Below are positions 17,117 through 27,540 of a stretch of DNA of 64,000 nucleotides, in pieces. The notes under the pieces were generated by a model. It made no database searches. It worked only from the letters and a program-made list of their open reading frames with translations, and was not told where the DNA came from. Positions within the stretch are counted from its first letter, which is position 1. Each line of letters opens with the position of its first letter. The position numbers and the translations under genes are program-made. Source of the DNA: Chloroflexota bacterium (lineage in GTDB: Bacteria > Chloroflexota > Anaerolineae > Aggregatilineales > Phototrophicaceae); NCBI GenBank assembly GCA_013388745.1, contig JACAER010000041.1, forward strand, positions 1 to 64,000, written 5' to 3'.

Positions 17117-18519
17117 ACGCCGACGAAGTGCAAAAGCTGTTAAAGGTCGGGCGCAGCGCGCAGGTCGATTGGGTGGCGGCGGATGCGGCGCAAGGCACGC
17201 TTGCCAGCCTGCTGGTGGCGATGGCAAACAGCCAGGGCGGCGTGCTGGTCATTGGCGTGTCCAGCGCGGGCACGCTCACCAGTCTGCGCGACAGCGAAGC
17301 GGCGATTGACCGCGTTTTGCAGGCGGCTCTGGCGGTTGAACCGCCGTTGATTATCCCGCTGCCCAAAGCGGTCAAAGTCGGACAAAAAGAAGTCGTCGTC
17401 GTCCATATCCCGCCGGGAATGCCCCATGTCTATGCATTGGATGGGCGCTACCTGTATCGCAAAGGCTACGAAAACGCCCCGCTCAACCCGCGCGAACTGC
17501 GCCGGCTGATGATGGAACGCGGTGAATTGAGCTTCGAGACAGAGGCGCTGCAGGGCGGGAGTATCGAAGACATCGACTGGGACAAAGCCGAAGCCTACGC
17601 GGCAGGGCTGCGCGGGATGCGCGAGACTGACGCGCGGCAGGTGCTGCTGAAACGCGGCTGTCTGATACAGGAGCGCGGCAAGCTGCGTCCGACACACGCG
17701 GGAATTCTGCTGTTCGGCAAAGACCCGCAGCGCTTTTTGCCCGGCGCAGAGATCATCGCGGTACGCTTCGCTGGCGAGGAGATGAGCGATACGTTCACCC
17801 GGCAGGATATTGTGGGCACGCTGCCGGAACAAATCCGCCGCGCGGAGACGTTTCTGGTCGATAATCTGCGCAAGGACGTGCAGTTGGGAGCGAAGATGGA
17901 GCGCAGGGAGTATTTTGAGTATCCCTTAGAAGCGGCGCGCGAACTGATCGTGAACGCCGTCGCCCATCGTAATTACAGCATCAGCGGGGACAGCATTCGC
18001 ACACTTATCTTCGGCAACCGCATGGAAGTCCACAGTCCCGGCGGGTTGCCCGGCCCGGTGACGATCGCCAACATCAAAGATGAGCGTTTTTCGCGCAATC
18101 CGGCGATTGTACAGGTACTTGCAGATCTGGGTTTTATCGAGCGGCTGGGCTACGGCGTTGACCGGGTGATCGAACTCATGAGACAGCAGCAGCTCCGCGC
18201 GCCGGAATTCCAGGAGCGCGCGGGGGGGTTTAAGGTCGTGTTATACAACCAGCCAGGCGACGACGACGATTCAGAAAAGGGCGCTCCCGAAATCAGCGGA
18301 CAGTATCGCGGCGTGGCGGTGAATCCACGGCAGGAAGCTGCGCTGGTTTACCTGCAGACAGAGGGAAATGCGCGGATTACGAACGGCGATTTACAGGCCT
18401 TGTGTCCTGATGTTCACCCAGAGACGATCCGCCGTGATCTGGCCGATCTGGTGACAAAAAATATTCTGCGGAAAATGGGCGAAAAACGCGGCTCATATTA
18501 TGTGTTAAACCAGGAATAA
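17113..18519 (+). CDS. AlbA_2 (Schlafen-type) DNA-binding / RecG-like ATP-binding C-domain regulator
   Basis: Residues 1-120 match the AlbA_2 domain (AQVDWVAADAAQGTLASLLVAMANSQGGVLVIGV, here Asp replacing the common Glu of the motif; GRYLYRKGYENAPL). Residues 150-380 correspond to the ATP-binding region of the COG2865 type (PTHAGILLFGKDPQRFLPGA, EAARELIVNAVAHRNYSISGD, FGNRMEVHSPGGLPGPV, ERLGYGVDRVIELM). A C-terminal winged-helix-like segment (about 400-468) ends the protein. Such proteins are predicted transcriptional regulators, some near stress or defence genes. It is translationally coupled to lon by a four-base overlap, suggesting linked expression. Confidence 0.82.
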   Translation: MNADEVQKLLKVGRSAQVDWVAADAAQGTLASLLVAMANSQGGVLVIGVSSAGTLTSLRDSEAAIDRVLQAALAVEPPLIIPLPKAVKVGQKEVVVVHIPPGMPHVYALDGRYLYRKGYENAPLNPRELRRLMMERGELSFETEALQGGSIEDIDWDKAEAYAAGLRGMRETDARQVLLKRGCLIQERGKLRPTHAGILLFGKDPQRFLPGAEIIAVRFAGEEMSDTFTRQDIVGTLPEQIRRAETFLVDNLRKDVQLGAKMERREYFEYPLEAARELIVNAVAHRNYSISGDSIRTLIFGNRMEVHSPGGLPGPVTIANIKDERFSRNPAIVQVLADLGFIERLGYGVDRVIELMRQQQLRAPEFQERAGGFKVVLYNQPGDDDDSEKGAPEISGQYRGVAVNPRQEAALVYLQTEGNARITNGDLQALCPDVHPETIRRDLADLVTKNILRKMGEKRGSYYVLNQE

Positions 18520-18637
18520 ACGACACCCAAAGAGATCACAGAGATGATCTTGCAGCAACCGACAAGGGCCGAATCTGCGGGCCGTTTACGCCGGAAATTC
18601 GGATTGTAAGAAAGCGGCGCAAACGGCGGTTTCGTGC

Positions 18638-18643
18638 TAGGAT
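18638..18643 (+). promoter_or_regulatory. extended -10-like element directly before the LysM lipoprotein gene
   Basis: TGC-TAGGAT (TGn followed by a four-of-six -10 match) ends six bases before ATG 18650, the same geometry as at 949-961. The overlapping AGGA could instead be the Shine-Dalgarno, so the reading is ambiguous. Confidence 0.3.
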
Positions 18644-18649
18644 GGGCGT

Positions 18650-20065
18650 ATGGAGAAAAAATATCCTGCCCTGCTGATGCTCTGTTTGCTGTTGGCGGCG
18701 TGCCATTTAACCGCTGCGCCGGTGAGTCCCACAGCGCCGAGCGCCGCGCCTTCGCCGTCGTCTGCTTCTCTATCGTGTACACAGTTGGTGGAGCAGGTGT
18801 TAGACACAGTGGGCGCCGCGTGCGGCGAACTGGGGCGCAACCAGTTGTGTTATGGCCACCGCTTGATTGAGGTAGAATGGCAGCCGGGGGCGAGCGCCAG
18901 TTTCACGACGGCGGGGGATCGCGCTGATTTGCTGGAGGTGGTGCAGCTCAGCGCGGCGCCGCTGGACGAAAACGCGCAGACCTGGGGCATTGTGCTGTTC
19001 AAAGCGCAGGCGAATCTGCCGGATACGCTGCCGGGACAAAATGTGACCTTCGTACTGTTCGGCGATACGCGCATCGACGGTCTTGCGCCCGATATGCAGG
19101 CGGTAACGCTGCGCACGGGTATCGGCCAGACGACGTGTACGGACGCACCGCCCAACGGTCTGCTGCTGCAATCCCCAGAAAACACTCAGGTGAGCCTGAA
19201 CATCAACGGCGCCATACTCACCCTCGGCTCGACGCTGTATGTGAGCGCGGTGGAAAACGGCGAGATGCTGGTGGCAACGCTGGAGGGCGCGGGCGTGATC
19301 AGTGCCTATGGCTCGGCGCGCGTGATTCAGGCGGGCGCGCAGACACGGCTGCCGCTGGGCGGCGTCAGCGGGCTAGAAGTGATCGGGCCGCCCGCGGAGC
19401 CAGAGCCGTTCGACGCCACGACGCTGGCGCGCACGCCGCTGAGCCTGCTGGAAAGAGCGATCAGCCTGCCAGAGCCGCTGAGCCTGCGGGGGAACAGCAC
19501 CCCCACCCCATCAGCGGGGCGTTCCGCGCCCTTTATTACGCAGACGCCGGCCAATTGTGTGCCGCGCGCCGATTGGACAGCAACGTATACCGTCCAGCGT
19601 GGCGATACGCTGTCGGTGATCGCGCGGCGCTACGGCATCGGCTTACAGGCGTTGCAAGAAGGCAACTGCATCACCAATCCCGACCGCATCGCCGCCGGGC
19701 AGGAGCTGCGTGTGCCACAGCAGGCCACTGTCGCGCCAACAGCGGCGGGTATCACCGCGCCGGCGATCGTCTTTTCGGTCGATTCAACCTATCTTGCGCC
19801 GGGCGCCTGCACCACGCTGCGCTGGAACGCGGCGGGCGCGCGCGAAGTGTATCTGGAAGATGAACCCGTAGATGCAGCGAACACGCGCGAAGTGTGCCCA
19901 TCGCAGCGCGCGACGTACACGCTGTTGGTGATCCAGGCCGACGGCAGTCAAACGCCGTATACAGTGACGGTGGACATACAGCAGCCGACTAGCACGCCTA
20001 TGTGCGGCAACCAGATTTGCGAAGTGGGCGAAAACGGCCAGAACTGCCCGCGCGACTGCGGCTAG
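18650..20065 (+). CDS. Lipoprotein with uncharacterised secreted domain, LysM domain and Cys-rich C-terminal motif
   Basis: A signal peptide with lipobox LLLAACH (Cys23) is followed by a domain (about residues 43-245) that recurs in the protein at 44353-45453, with the shared stretches TWGIVLFKAQANLPDT, PGQNVTFVLFGD and LEGAGVISAYG; the last part resembles a FecR-like iron-dicitrate-sensor C-lobe or an SH3-like barrel, but I do not recognise the family. A LysM domain (about 300-350: YTVQRGDTLSVIARRYGI) suggests binding to peptidoglycan or another GlcNAc polymer. An Ig-like segment and a terminal CGNQICEVGENGQNCPRDC motif end it. Probably an exported wall-associated protein; function unknown. 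Confidence 0.75.
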   Translation: MEKKYPALLMLCLLLAACHLTAAPVSPTAPSAAPSPSSASLSCTQLVEQVLDTVGAACGELGRNQLCYGHRLIEVEWQPGASASFTTAGDRADLLEVVQLSAAPLDENAQTWGIVLFKAQANLPDTLPGQNVTFVLFGDTRIDGLAPDMQAVTLRTGIGQTTCTDAPPNGLLLQSPENTQVSLNINGAILTLGSTLYVSAVENGEMLVATLEGAGVISAYGSARVIQAGAQTRLPLGGVSGLEVIGPPAEPEPFDATTLARTPLSLLERAISLPEPLSLRGNSTPTPSAGRSAPFITQTPANCVPRADWTATYTVQRGDTLSVIARRYGIGLQALQEGNCITNPDRIAAGQELRVPQQATVAPTAAGITAPAIVFSVDSTYLAPGACTTLRWNAAGAREVYLEDEPVDAANTREVCPSQRATYTLLVIQADGSQTPYTVTVDIQQPTSTPMCGNQICEVGENGQNCPRDCG

Positions 20066-20130
20066 ACCGCCGCCGCCGCCGCATGGTATGCTAACGCGCG
20101 TATGTGAACATTAAGCGGATACCCTATGCG

Positions 20131-21678
20131 ATGAAGCTTCGTTTAACACTCTGTGCGCTGCTGCTGTGGACTGCCGCGTGCCAGGGATTGGCCGCGCCGA
20201 CGGCAACGCCCACCGCAACGGCTACAGCGACGGTTACAGCGACATTGACGGCCAGCGCGACCCCGACCCAGAGCGCAACGGCAACCGCCAGCGCGACCCC
20301 TACGCCAACCGCCACCATCACCCAGACGCCTTCGCTGACGCCGATTCCCAGCGCGACGCCGCACCCTTCGCTGACGCCGCAGCCAACGGTCAGCGTGCCA
20401 TTCGACAACTGGGAATTATTCGACGTGATCGAGGCGCTGGAAGACGGCATCAGCACGCCGCTGATCGCCTTTTTGAATCAGAACAACCGCGAGACGATCC
20501 GCAACCTTTCGACAGCGCAACCGCAGACCGACAACGAAACACTGTATTATGTCGCGCCGGATGGCAGCTTCGCGCGGACAGCGGTGCTTTCGCTCACTGC
20601 TCCAACCAATAACCAGTTGTATATCTCGCGCAACGGACTTTCGATCGCCTATTTCCGCGATGACCCGGCGGGCTTTAATTCCGGGCTGTACGTGGTGGAT
20701 TTGCGCACTGGGTTCAGTTCGCGCTTTCTGGCGCTGGCGTCACTGGTGCAGCGCGGCATCTTCAGCGTGCCGGCCTGGACAGCGGACGGGCGGCGGCTGG
20801 CGATCGCGCTGGCGACGGGCTACGATATGGACATTTTCAGCGTAGGGGTAGATGGCTCCGGCTGGCAGAATTTGACGGCAGCCGGTTCGTATGAATGGTG
20901 GCCGTCATGGTCGGCGGACGGGCGCTATCTGCTGTTTGTCTCCGATCGCGCGCGCTGCCCTAGTTGGATTCCGGGCGACACGAACGCCTGCGACGCGCTG
21001 AGCACCCCGCCGCCCAGCAGTGGCAATGTCTTTGTGCTGGACACAGCGACCAATGAACTGCGGCAGATAGCCGACATCTGGGTGAACGAAGCGCCGCAGT
21101 GGGTGAACAACACGACCATCGCGTTTGCCAGCGGCGACCCGCTGCTGGGCGACAGCGAACGGCGTTTGTGGCTGGCGGATGCGCGCAGTGGGCAGCTCCG
21201 CGAGGTGCGGCTGCCGAACGGCTCGGATGGGCCGCTGCGGTTATCGCCCGCGTGGTCGGCGGATGGGCGCAGAGTGCTGTTCCAAAGCGCCGGCACGGCT
21301 GCCGAAATCATCATGATGGGCACAGACGGCATCCTGATCGGGCGGACGAGCGAGCTGAATTTCGCGCGCTTCAGCATGGCGGCGGCGTGGTCGCCGGATG
21401 GGACGCGCGTGGCGATCGGCGGTGTCGAAGGCCAGTGTCCGTATGGCATCATCGTTTATAACGAGGCATTTGAGTCGGTGCGGCGCGGCACGCCCCCGCC
21501 GAGCATGTGCAACCCGGCCTTTTCGCCCGACAGCCTGTGGCTGGCGTTCAGCGGGCTGATCTCGACGGTCGATGGGCGCGTCGATATTTATGTCGCCAAT
21601 AACAACGGCGGCGGCGCGGTCAATCTGACCAGCGATCTGCGCGGGCAGACCGATTTTGTCGGCTGGGTAGGCGGATAG
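20131..21678 (+). CDS. TolB-like WD40 beta-propeller lipoprotein
   Basis: ATG 20131 starts a signal peptide with a lipobox-like LWTAACQ; the frame also opens at GTG 20104. A Thr/Ala/Pro-rich linker of about 70 residues ([13 protein letters not shown] and similar) leads to a beta-propeller with repeated TolB/PD40 motifs: [57 protein letters not shown] and [14 protein letters not shown]. Five or six blades are visible. TolB-like propellers outside the Tol system usually bind proteins or peptides at the cell surface. It follows the LysM lipoprotein by 65 bases and may be co-expressed. Confidence 0.78.
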   Translation: MKLRLTLCALLLWTAACQGLAAPTATPTATATATVTATLTASATPTQSATATASATPTPTATITQTPSLTPIPSATPHPSLTPQPTVSVPFDNWELFDVIEALEDGISTPLIAFLNQNNRETIRNLSTAQPQTDNETLYYVAPDGSFARTAVLSLTAPTNNQLYISRNGLSIAYFRDDPAGFNSGLYVVDLRTGFSSRFLALASLVQRGIFSVPAWTADGRRLAIALATGYDMDIFSVGVDGSGWQNLTAAGSYEWWPSWSADGRYLLFVSDRARCPSWIPGDTNACDALSTPPPSSGNVFVLDTATNELRQIADIWVNEAPQWVNNTTIAFASGDPLLGDSERRLWLADARSGQLREVRLPNGSDGPLRLSPAWSADGRRVLFQSAGTAAEIIMMGTDGILIGRTSELNFARFSMAAAWSPDGTRVAIGGVEGQCPYGIIVYNEAFESVRRGTPPPSMCNPAFSPDSLWLAFSGLISTVDGRVDIYVANNNGGGAVNLTSDLRGQTDFVGWVGG

Positions 21679-21744
21679 CCCGGCGGCGCAGAAAACGGTA
21701 TAGTTGGGCGCGCGATTGTGCAGCCGAAAAGTGAGGAAAATGAT

Positions 21745-22491
21745 ATGACCCCATTAAAAGAGCGTGTCGCGGTGGTGACGGGCGGAAGCCGGGGCATTGG
21801 CCGGGCGATTGCGCTGGAACTGGCGAAACGCGGCGCGACCGTAGTTGTCAACTATAAAGGCAATGCCGCCGCCGCCGAAGAAGTCGTGCAGCGCATCAAA
21901 GGCGAGGGCGGCGAAGCGCTGGCGTTCCAGGCTGATGTCGGCGACGAAGATCAGGCCACGTCGTTAATCAAAATCGCCACTGATACCTACGGCAAAATCG
22001 ACATCCTGGTCAACAACGCCGGCACAACGCGCGATAACGTCATCATGATGATGAAGGCCGAAGATTTCGACAGCGTGGTCAACACGAATTTGCGCAGCGC
22101 GTGGTTGTGCTCGAAAGCGGCAGTGCGGGCGATGATGCGCAAACGCTACGGACGCATCATCAACATCACCAGCGTGAGCGGCGTGGTGGGACAGGCCGGG
22201 CAGACGAATTACAGCGCCAGCAAGGCGGGTCTGATTGGGCTGACAAAATCGCTGGCACGTGAAGTGGCCTCGCGCAGTATCACCGTGAACGCCGTGGCGC
22301 CGGGCTTCGTGCTGACCGATATGACGCGCGATCTGCCGGAAGACCTGACAAGCAAGTTGAACGAACTGATTCCGCTGGGGCGCTGGGGCACGCCGCAAGA
22401 CATCGCCTATACAACAGCGTTCCTGGCATCCGACGATGCGGCGTACATCACCGGGCAAGTGCTGGTGGTGGATGGCGGCATGGCGATGTGA
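21745..22491 (+). CDS. fabG: 3-oxoacyl-[acyl-carrier-protein] reductase (SDR family)
   Basis: This 248-residue classical SDR has the cofactor motif [14 protein letters not shown] ([14 protein letters not shown]), catalytic Ser in ITSVSG and the YSASK Tyr/Lys pair, and ends in the FabG-like [14 protein letters not shown]. It reduces 3-oxoacyl-ACP (or a CoA analogue) with NAD(P)H in fatty-acid synthesis. GAGGAAAATGAT precedes ATG 21745, so the upstream GTG 21718 is rejected. An enoyl-CoA hydratase gene follows 13 bases later, so a role in another acyl-CoA reduction is also possible. Confidence 0.9.
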   Translation: MTPLKERVAVVTGGSRGIGRAIALELAKRGATVVVNYKGNAAAAEEVVQRIKGEGGEALAFQADVGDEDQATSLIKIATDTYGKIDILVNNAGTTRDNVIMMMKAEDFDSVVNTNLRSAWLCSKAAVRAMMRKRYGRIINITSVSGVVGQAGQTNYSASKAGLIGLTKSLAREVASRSITVNAVAPGFVLTDMTRDLPEDLTSKLNELIPLGRWGTPQDIAYTTAFLASDDAAYITGQVLVVDGGMAM

Positions 22492-22504
22492 AAAGGGTAC
22501 AAAA

Positions 22505-23299
22505 ATGACTTTTACAACACTGCTTTTTGAGGTGAAAGACAGCGCGGCACACATCACGCTGAACCGCCCGGAACGCTATAACGCGCTGAACGAGACCATG
22601 ATCGCCGAGCTGCGGCAGGCGGTCAAAGCCTGTGCGCGCGATGCCGGTGTGCGCGCCGTGCTGCTGACCGGCACGGGCAAGGGCTTTTGCAGCGGCGCGG
22701 ATTTGCTGGAATTGGCCGAAAACCCGGATGTTTCGGTGGGCGATCATCTGCGGCACGGGCTGAATCTGCTCATCAATGACATGCGGCTGCTGGAAAAACC
22801 GATTGTCGGCGCGATCAACGGGGCGGCGGCGGGCGCGGGCGGTAGCCTGGCGTTGGCGTGCGATTTTCGTGTGGCTTCTGACAAAGCGAGCTTCGTGTTC
22901 GGCGCATTTGTCAATATCGGGCTAATCCCCGACGCGGGCGCCACCTATTTGCTAGCGGAACTGGTGGGCGCGGCGCGCGCGCTGGAAATGGCCGTGCTGA
23001 TGGACGCGCAGAACCGCTTGAGCGCGGAACAAGCGCTGCACTGGGGCGTGGTCAACCGCGTGGTGGCGCACGAGACGCTGCTGAGCGAGGCGAACGCGCT
23101 GACGGCGCGGCTGGCGCAAATGGCAACGCGCGCAGTGGGCATGAGCAAGCGCGCGATCTACAGTGCCCGCACGGCCTCGTTGACCGAAGCGCTGGAATAC
23201 GAGGCGCAGACGCAGGACAGGATGGCGCAAACGCACGATCACCGCGAGGGCGTGGCCGCCTTTATCGAAAAACGCACGCCCGTGTTCAAAGGACAATAA
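22505..23299 (+). CDS. Enoyl-CoA hydratase/isomerase family protein
   Basis: This 264-residue crotonase-fold protein has the CoA-binding/oxyanion elements GTGKGFCSGADLLEL and GAINGAAAGAGGSLALACDFR, with FGAFVNIGLIPDAGATYLL near the second catalytic position. In that segment Asp occurs in place of the Glu of standard hydratases, as in PaaG-type isomerases; substrate cannot be predicted. ATG 22505 with AAAAGGG upstream is the true start; the frame's earlier ATG lies inside fabG. It is followed three bases later by the HIT gene, forming a small operon fabG-ech-hit. Confidence 0.87.
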   Translation: MTFTTLLFEVKDSAAHITLNRPERYNALNETMIAELRQAVKACARDAGVRAVLLTGTGKGFCSGADLLELAENPDVSVGDHLRHGLNLLINDMRLLEKPIVGAINGAAAGAGGSLALACDFRVASDKASFVFGAFVNIGLIPDAGATYLLAELVGAARALEMAVLMDAQNRLSAEQALHWGVVNRVVAHETLLSEANALTARLAQMATRAVGMSKRAIYSARTASLTEALEYEAQTQDRMAQTHDHREGVAAFIEKRTPVFKGQ

Positions 23300-23302
23300 A
23301 CG

Positions 23303-23653
23303 ATGCCTTCGGTTTTTACGCGCATTATCCAGCGGGAACTGCCCGCGGCGATTGTGTTTGAAGATGAGCGGGTGATCGCCTTTAAGGACATCAACCCCGC
23401 CGCGCCGGTGCATATCCTCATCGTGCCGAAAAAAGAAATCGCGTCAATCAACGATGTGACGCAAGCGGATGAGGCCCTGCTGGGGCATATGTTCATCGTC
23501 GCGGGGCAGGTAGCACGTGAACAGGGGGTGGCCGAAAGCGGCTACCGCCTGCTGCTGAACAATGGGCGCGACGCGGGACAGGAAGTGTTTCACCTGCATT
23601 TGCACCTGATCGGTGGGCGGCGGCTGGGGCCGATGGTGCTGCGCGGGGGATAA
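23303..23653 (+). CDS. HIT family protein, HinT-like nucleotide phosphoramidase
   Basis: The 116-residue protein carries the histidine triad HLHLHLIGG near its C-terminus and the usual N-terminal segment FTRIIQRELPAAIVFEDE with FKDINPAAPVHILIVPKK. HinT enzymes hydrolyse adenosine 5'-phosphoramidates. Length and motifs fit a bacterial HinT rather than a GalT or Fhit branch. AAAGGA precedes ATG 23303, which lies three bases after the previous stop. A terminator-like hairpin follows at 23687. Confidence 0.93.
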   Translation: MPSVFTRIIQRELPAAIVFEDERVIAFKDINPAAPVHILIVPKKEIASINDVTQADEALLGHMFIVAGQVAREQGVAESGYRLLLNNGRDAGQEVFHLHLHLIGGRRLGPMVLRGG

Positions 23654-23686
23654 GCGCAGAGCGTCTCTGAAACATCAAAGACGAAC

Positions 23687-23719
23687 AAAAAAGGGCGAGC
23701 CATAAGCCCGCCCCTTTTC
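23687..23719. terminator. bidirectional terminator between hit and the DsbA-like gene
   Basis: An AAAAAAGGGCGAGC arm (23687-23700) pairs imperfectly with GCCCGCCCCTTTT (23706-23718). With A's on one side and T's on the other it can act for both converging genes. Confidence 0.6.
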
Positions 23720-23723
23720 ATAG

Positions 23724-24605
23724 TTACGGTGTTGCTTCGGGTGTCGGTTCGCTGGTCGGCGCTGTCGTGGGCGCTGTGGTCGCCTCTGTGGTGGCGGCCT
23801 GCGTGGCCTCGTTGGTGGCTTCTGTCGTCGCCTGAGTCGTGGCTTCGGTAGTGGCGACAGGCGTGGGCTGCGCGCTGCGCGCCAGAATGAGCGCCTGGTC
23901 GATGGTCTGATTGATGGTCGCCAGATCGGGCGGCGTGGCCGCGACACCGTTCACGGTGACAAAAGGCGTGCCGGTGAAATCAGGTACGGTGCGGGCTTCG
24001 GCCAGCGCGGTCTGCGTCACCGTGCCGGGTGTACCGCTGCGCAGACAGGCATCGAATGCGCCGCGATCCATACCGAGACTGGTGATCGCTGTGCCCATGC
24101 GCGCCTGCGTGAAGGCCTGATTGACGAAACGTCCCTGCCAATCAAAGAGCGCGTCGTGGAAAGGCCAGAAGCCGCCTTGCTGCAAGGCGCAGACCGAGGC
24201 ATAAGCCGCGCCTTCGCCGTTGGCAATCCCGCCTGTGCCAAACAGCGGCACAAAAATAAACTGCACATCGCCGCTGCGCACACGCTCCAGAATACCCGGC
24301 AGCACGTCGTCATGGAAGGTTTTGCAGTGCGGGCAGTCGAAGCTGGAATACTCTTTGACAACCACGGGTGCGTTGGGGTTGCCGATACGCGGATAGCCTT
24401 CGCTCGATTGGCTGACTTCCAACCCTTGGTAGCGCGTCTGCGTGTATTCAGGGATCGGCGCGTCTGCGGGCAGATTCGATAGGATAATAATTACCACCAC
24501 AACCACTGCAACCGCCGCCAGCCCAGCGACCAGCAAGCGCTGCCGCTGCTGGCGCTCGGCCTTTTCGCGTTCTTTTTTGCGTTCAATCGTGCGGGAACGA
24601 GACAT
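23724..24605 (-). CDS. Membrane-anchored DsbA-like thioredoxin-fold protein
   Basis: A basic N-terminus (residues 1-24) and one membrane helix (25-43) anchor a thioredoxin-fold domain (about 70-240) with active site CPHC (Cys91, Cys94), a pairing close to DsbA, and the cis-Pro region GTPFVTVNG. Two further Cys (in SVCALQQ and DACLRSG) could form a structural disulfide. It likely catalyses disulfide formation or isomerisation outside the membrane. The last 50 residues are a low-complexity Ala/Thr/Glu tail ending in Pro-rich repeats, possibly a wall-spanning or glycosylated stalk. It is transcribed alone, divergent from acnA. Confidence 0.85.
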   Translation of the reverse strand: MSRSRTIERKKEREKAERQQRQRLLVAGLAAVAVVVVVIIILSNLPADAPIPEYTQTRYQGLEVSQSSEGYPRIGNPNAPVVVKEYSSFDCPHCKTFHDDVLPGILERVRSGDVQFIFVPLFGTGGIANGEGAAYASVCALQQGGFWPFHDALFDWQGRFVNQAFTQARMGTAITSLGMDRGAFDACLRSGTPGTVTQTALAEARTVPDFTGTPFVTVNGVAATPPDLATINQTIDQALILARSAQPTPVATTEATTQATTEATNEATQAATTEATTAPTTAPTSEPTPEATP

Positions 24606-24716
24606 CGAATTAACCTCATTTTAGGCTGCAAAACTACAAGGAATTAGCTGCGCACTAGTCTACATAAAAGGGCGGCAAACGCAAAGGGCATGACAGGGGT
24701 TGGATATAGCGGGGCA

Positions 24717-24745
24717 ATGACAGGGGGCAGCAAATTCGTTACAAT
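24717..24745 (+). promoter_or_regulatory. sigma70-type promoter of acnA
   Basis: ATGACA (24717-24722, five of six) and TACAAT (24740-24745, five of six) are spaced by exactly 17 bases, about 60 bases before the acnA start. Confidence 0.6.
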
Positions 24746-24804
24746 CAAAACAGTTTAATCGTCTTGAAACCAGCAACAACGTTCGACTCCTGAGGTGTCA
24801 ATCT

Positions 24805-27534
24805 ATGGGTAAAGTGGATCGTTTTGGCGCGCGCGGCAGCTTCAACACGGGCAGCGGCGAAGCTGTCATTTATCGGTTGGATAAACTGGCCCAGGCGGGC
24901 ATTGGGCACATCCACCGCCTGCCGTTCAGCATCAAAATCCTGCTGGAAAACGCGCTGCGCAACCTCGACAATTTTGAGGTCAACGAAGAAGCGGTCGTCG
25001 CGCTGGCCAACTGGGACGCCAAAAGCCCGGCGCAGGTGGAAATTCCCTTTAAGCCAGCGCGCGTGATTCTGCAAGACTTCACGGGTGTGCCCTGTGTGGT
25101 CGATCTGGCGGCGCTGCGCAGCGCGATGGTGCGGCTAAACGGCGATCCCCGCAAGATCAACCCTGTGATTCCGGTTGATCTGGTGATCGATCATTCGGTA
25201 CAGGTGGATCGTTTTGGCGCGGCGGACGCGCTGGCAGTGAACGCCCAGATCGAATTTGAGCGCAACCGTGAACGCTATGAATTCCTGCATTGGGGACAAA
25301 AAACGCTCAACAACTTCAAGGTCGTGCCCCCGGCAACAGGCATCGTGCATCAGGTGAATCTGGAATATATCGCGCGCGTCGTGCAGCTTTACGATGACGA
25401 CGTGGAAAGCGGGCGCAAAGTGGCGCTGCCGGATACGCTGGTGGGCACAGACAGCCACACGACCATGATTAATGGTCTGGGCGTGCTGGGCTGGGGCGTG
25501 GGCGGTATTGAAGCAGAAGCGGCTATGCTGAACCAGCCGGTGTATATGCTGATGCCAGAAGTGATCGGCTTCAAGCTAACCGGTCAGCTCCGCGACGGCG
25601 CCACCGCCACCGATCTGGTGCTGATGGTCACGCAAATCCTGCGTAAAAAAGGTGTTGTCGATAAATTCGTCGAATTCTACGGCAGCGGGCTGGATAATCT
25701 GGGGTTAGCCGACCGCGCGACAATCGCCAACATGGCGCCGGAATATGGCGCGACGATGGGCTTTTTCCCGGTGGATGCCGAAACGCTGCGCTATATGCAG
25801 CGCACCGGGCGCGACCCGCAGCTTATCGAGATGGTGGAGGTCTACTGCAAAGAGCAGGGTATGTTCCGCAGCAGCGAAACACCCGACCCGGTGTTCACCG
25901 ATACGCTGGAACTCGATCTGGCGAACGTCGAGCCGAGCATGGCCGGCCCCAAGCGCCCGCAAGACCGTGTGCTGCTGCGCGACATGAAAAGCAGTTTCGC
26001 CAAAGCGCTGCGTGCGCCGGTGGCGGAACGCGGCTTCGCGCTGGAAGAATCGACATTGGCACGCAAGGCGCTGGTGCGCGACAACGGACGCAGCGCCGAA
26101 GTCGGGCATGGCGTCGTCGTCATCGCCGCCATCACAAGCTGCACCAACACGAGCAATCCGTCGGTCATGCTGGGGGCGGGGCTGCTGGCGAAAAAGGCCG
26201 TCAAAAAAGGACTCAAGGTCAAGCCCTATGTCAAGACCAGCCTGGCGCCCGGCTCGCGCGTGGTGACGGAATACCTGAACAAGGCCGGCGTCATGCCCTA
26301 TCTGGAACAGTTGGGTTTCCATGTTGTCGGCTATGGCTGCACGACCTGCATCGGCAACAGCGGGCCGCTGCCGCAAAAAGTGGCCGAAGCCGTCGCGGAA
26401 GGCAATCTGGTAGCCGCCGCCGTGTTGAGCGGTAACCGCAACTTCGAAGGCCGCATTAATCCGTTGGTGAAGGCCAATTACCTGGCGTCGCCGCCGCTGG
26501 TGGTGGCCTATGCGCTGGCGGGCACGGTAGACATTGATCTGGCGAACGAACCCATCGGCTATAACGACGCGGGCAAGCCAGTTTACCTGAAGGACATCTG
26601 GCCGACGCAGCAGGAAATCGCCGAAGCGATCGAAGACAGCCTCTCGGCGGAATTGTTCCGCCAGCAGTACGGCAACGTGTACGACGGCAACGCCACATGG
26701 AACGCGATTCCGAGCGTGAGCGGCGACGTATATACCTGGGAGCGCGAAAGCACCTATATCCAGGAGCCGCCGTTTTTTATCGACTTCGCTGCGAAACCCG
26801 CGCCCGTGCAGGAAATCAAGGGCGCGCGTGTGCTCGGTTTGTTCGGCGACTCGATCACGACGGATCATATTTCGCCAGCAGGCGATATTGACGTGAACAG
26901 TCCAGCGGGGCAGTTTTTAGTGGGGCGTGGGATCGAAAAACGCGACTTCAACAGCTATGGCGCGCGGCGCGGCAATCATGAGGTGATGATACGCGGCACG
27001 TTCGCCAACATCCGCCTGAAAAACCTGCTGGTAGCGCCGGACGCCAACGGCAAAGTGCGCGAGGGCGGCATCACCGTGTATCTGCCCACGGGCGAAGTGG
27101 TCAGCATTTATGATGCCTCGCTGCGCTATCAGAAGGCCGGGACGCCGCTGCTGGTGCTGGCAGGCAAGGAATACGGCACGGGATCGAGCCGCGACTGGGC
27201 GGCCAAAGGCACGGCGCTGCTGGGCGTGAAGGCCGTGATCGCCGAGTCGTTCGAGCGCATTCACCGCAGCAATTTGGCGATGATGGGCGTACTGCCGCTG
27301 GTGTTCCAGAACGGGCAGTCGTGGCAGTCGTTGGGGTTGAGCGGGCAGGAGACGTTTGAAATTCGCGGGTTGGGCGACGACATCAAGCCACAGCAAGAAG
27401 TGACGGTGATCGCGACCCACGGCGACAAACGCATCGAATTTAAGGCGCAGGTACGCCTGAATACGCCGGTGGAAGTCGATTACTACAAGAACGGCGGCAT
27501 CCTGCAAACGGTGCTGCGCAAGTTCCTGCAATAA
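24805..27534 (+). CDS. acnA: Aconitate hydratase A
   Basis: The 909-residue enzyme has the three [4Fe-4S] ligands of the AcnA/IRP1 group: Cys446 ([15 protein letters not shown]) and Cys512/Cys515 ([12 protein letters not shown]). The substrate-site sequence [23 protein letters not shown] and the C-terminal swivel domain motif [16 protein letters not shown] are present. It converts citrate to isocitrate in the TCA cycle. Length is typical. GAGG lies about eight bases before ATG 24805 and a good promoter lies upstream. A hairpin follows the stop, separating it from rnhA. Confidence 0.97.
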   Translation: MGKVDRFGARGSFNTGSGEAVIYRLDKLAQAGIGHIHRLPFSIKILLENALRNLDNFEVNEEAVVALANWDAKSPAQVEIPFKPARVILQDFTGVPCVVDLAALRSAMVRLNGDPRKINPVIPVDLVIDHSVQVDRFGAADALAVNAQIEFERNRERYEFLHWGQKTLNNFKVVPPATGIVHQVNLEYIARVVQLYDDDVESGRKVALPDTLVGTDSHTTMINGLGVLGWGVGGIEAEAAMLNQPVYMLMPEVIGFKLTGQLRDGATATDLVLMVTQILRKKGVVDKFVEFYGSGLDNLGLADRATIANMAPEYGATMGFFPVDAETLRYMQRTGRDPQLIEMVEVYCKEQGMFRSSETPDPVFTDTLELDLANVEPSMAGPKRPQDRVLLRDMKSSFAKALRAPVAERGFALEESTLARKALVRDNGRSAEVGHGVVVIAAITSCTNTSNPSVMLGAGLLAKKAVKKGLKVKPYVKTSLAPGSRVVTEYLNKAGVMPYLEQLGFHVVGYGCTTCIGNSGPLPQKVAEAVAEGNLVAAAVLSGNRNFEGRINPLVKANYLASPPLVVAYALAGTVDIDLANEPIGYNDAGKPVYLKDIWPTQQEIAEAIEDSLSAELFRQQYGNVYDGNATWNAIPSVSGDVYTWERESTYIQEPPFFIDFAAKPAPVQEIKGARVLGLFGDSITTDHISPAGDIDVNSPAGQFLVGRGIEKRDFNSYGARRGNHEVMIRGTFANIRLKNLLVAPDANGKVREGGITVYLPTGEVVSIYDASLRYQKAGTPLLVLAGKEYGTGSSRDWAAKGTALLGVKAVIAESFERIHRSNLAMMGVLPLVFQNGQSWQSLGLSGQETFEIRGLGDDIKPQQEVTVIATHGDKRIEFKAQVRLNTPVEVDYYKNGGILQTVLRKFLQ

Positions 27535-27540
27535 GCACAG

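Noticed and set aside
20195..20395. Apparent tandem repeat DNA
   Set aside because: It is the codon-level result of a Thr/Ala/Pro-rich linker in the propeller lipoprotein, not an independent repeat element.
25705..26868. 387-codon minus-strand open frame opposite acnA
   Set aside because: Entirely inside the conserved aconitase gene in antisense and without recognisable protein features.
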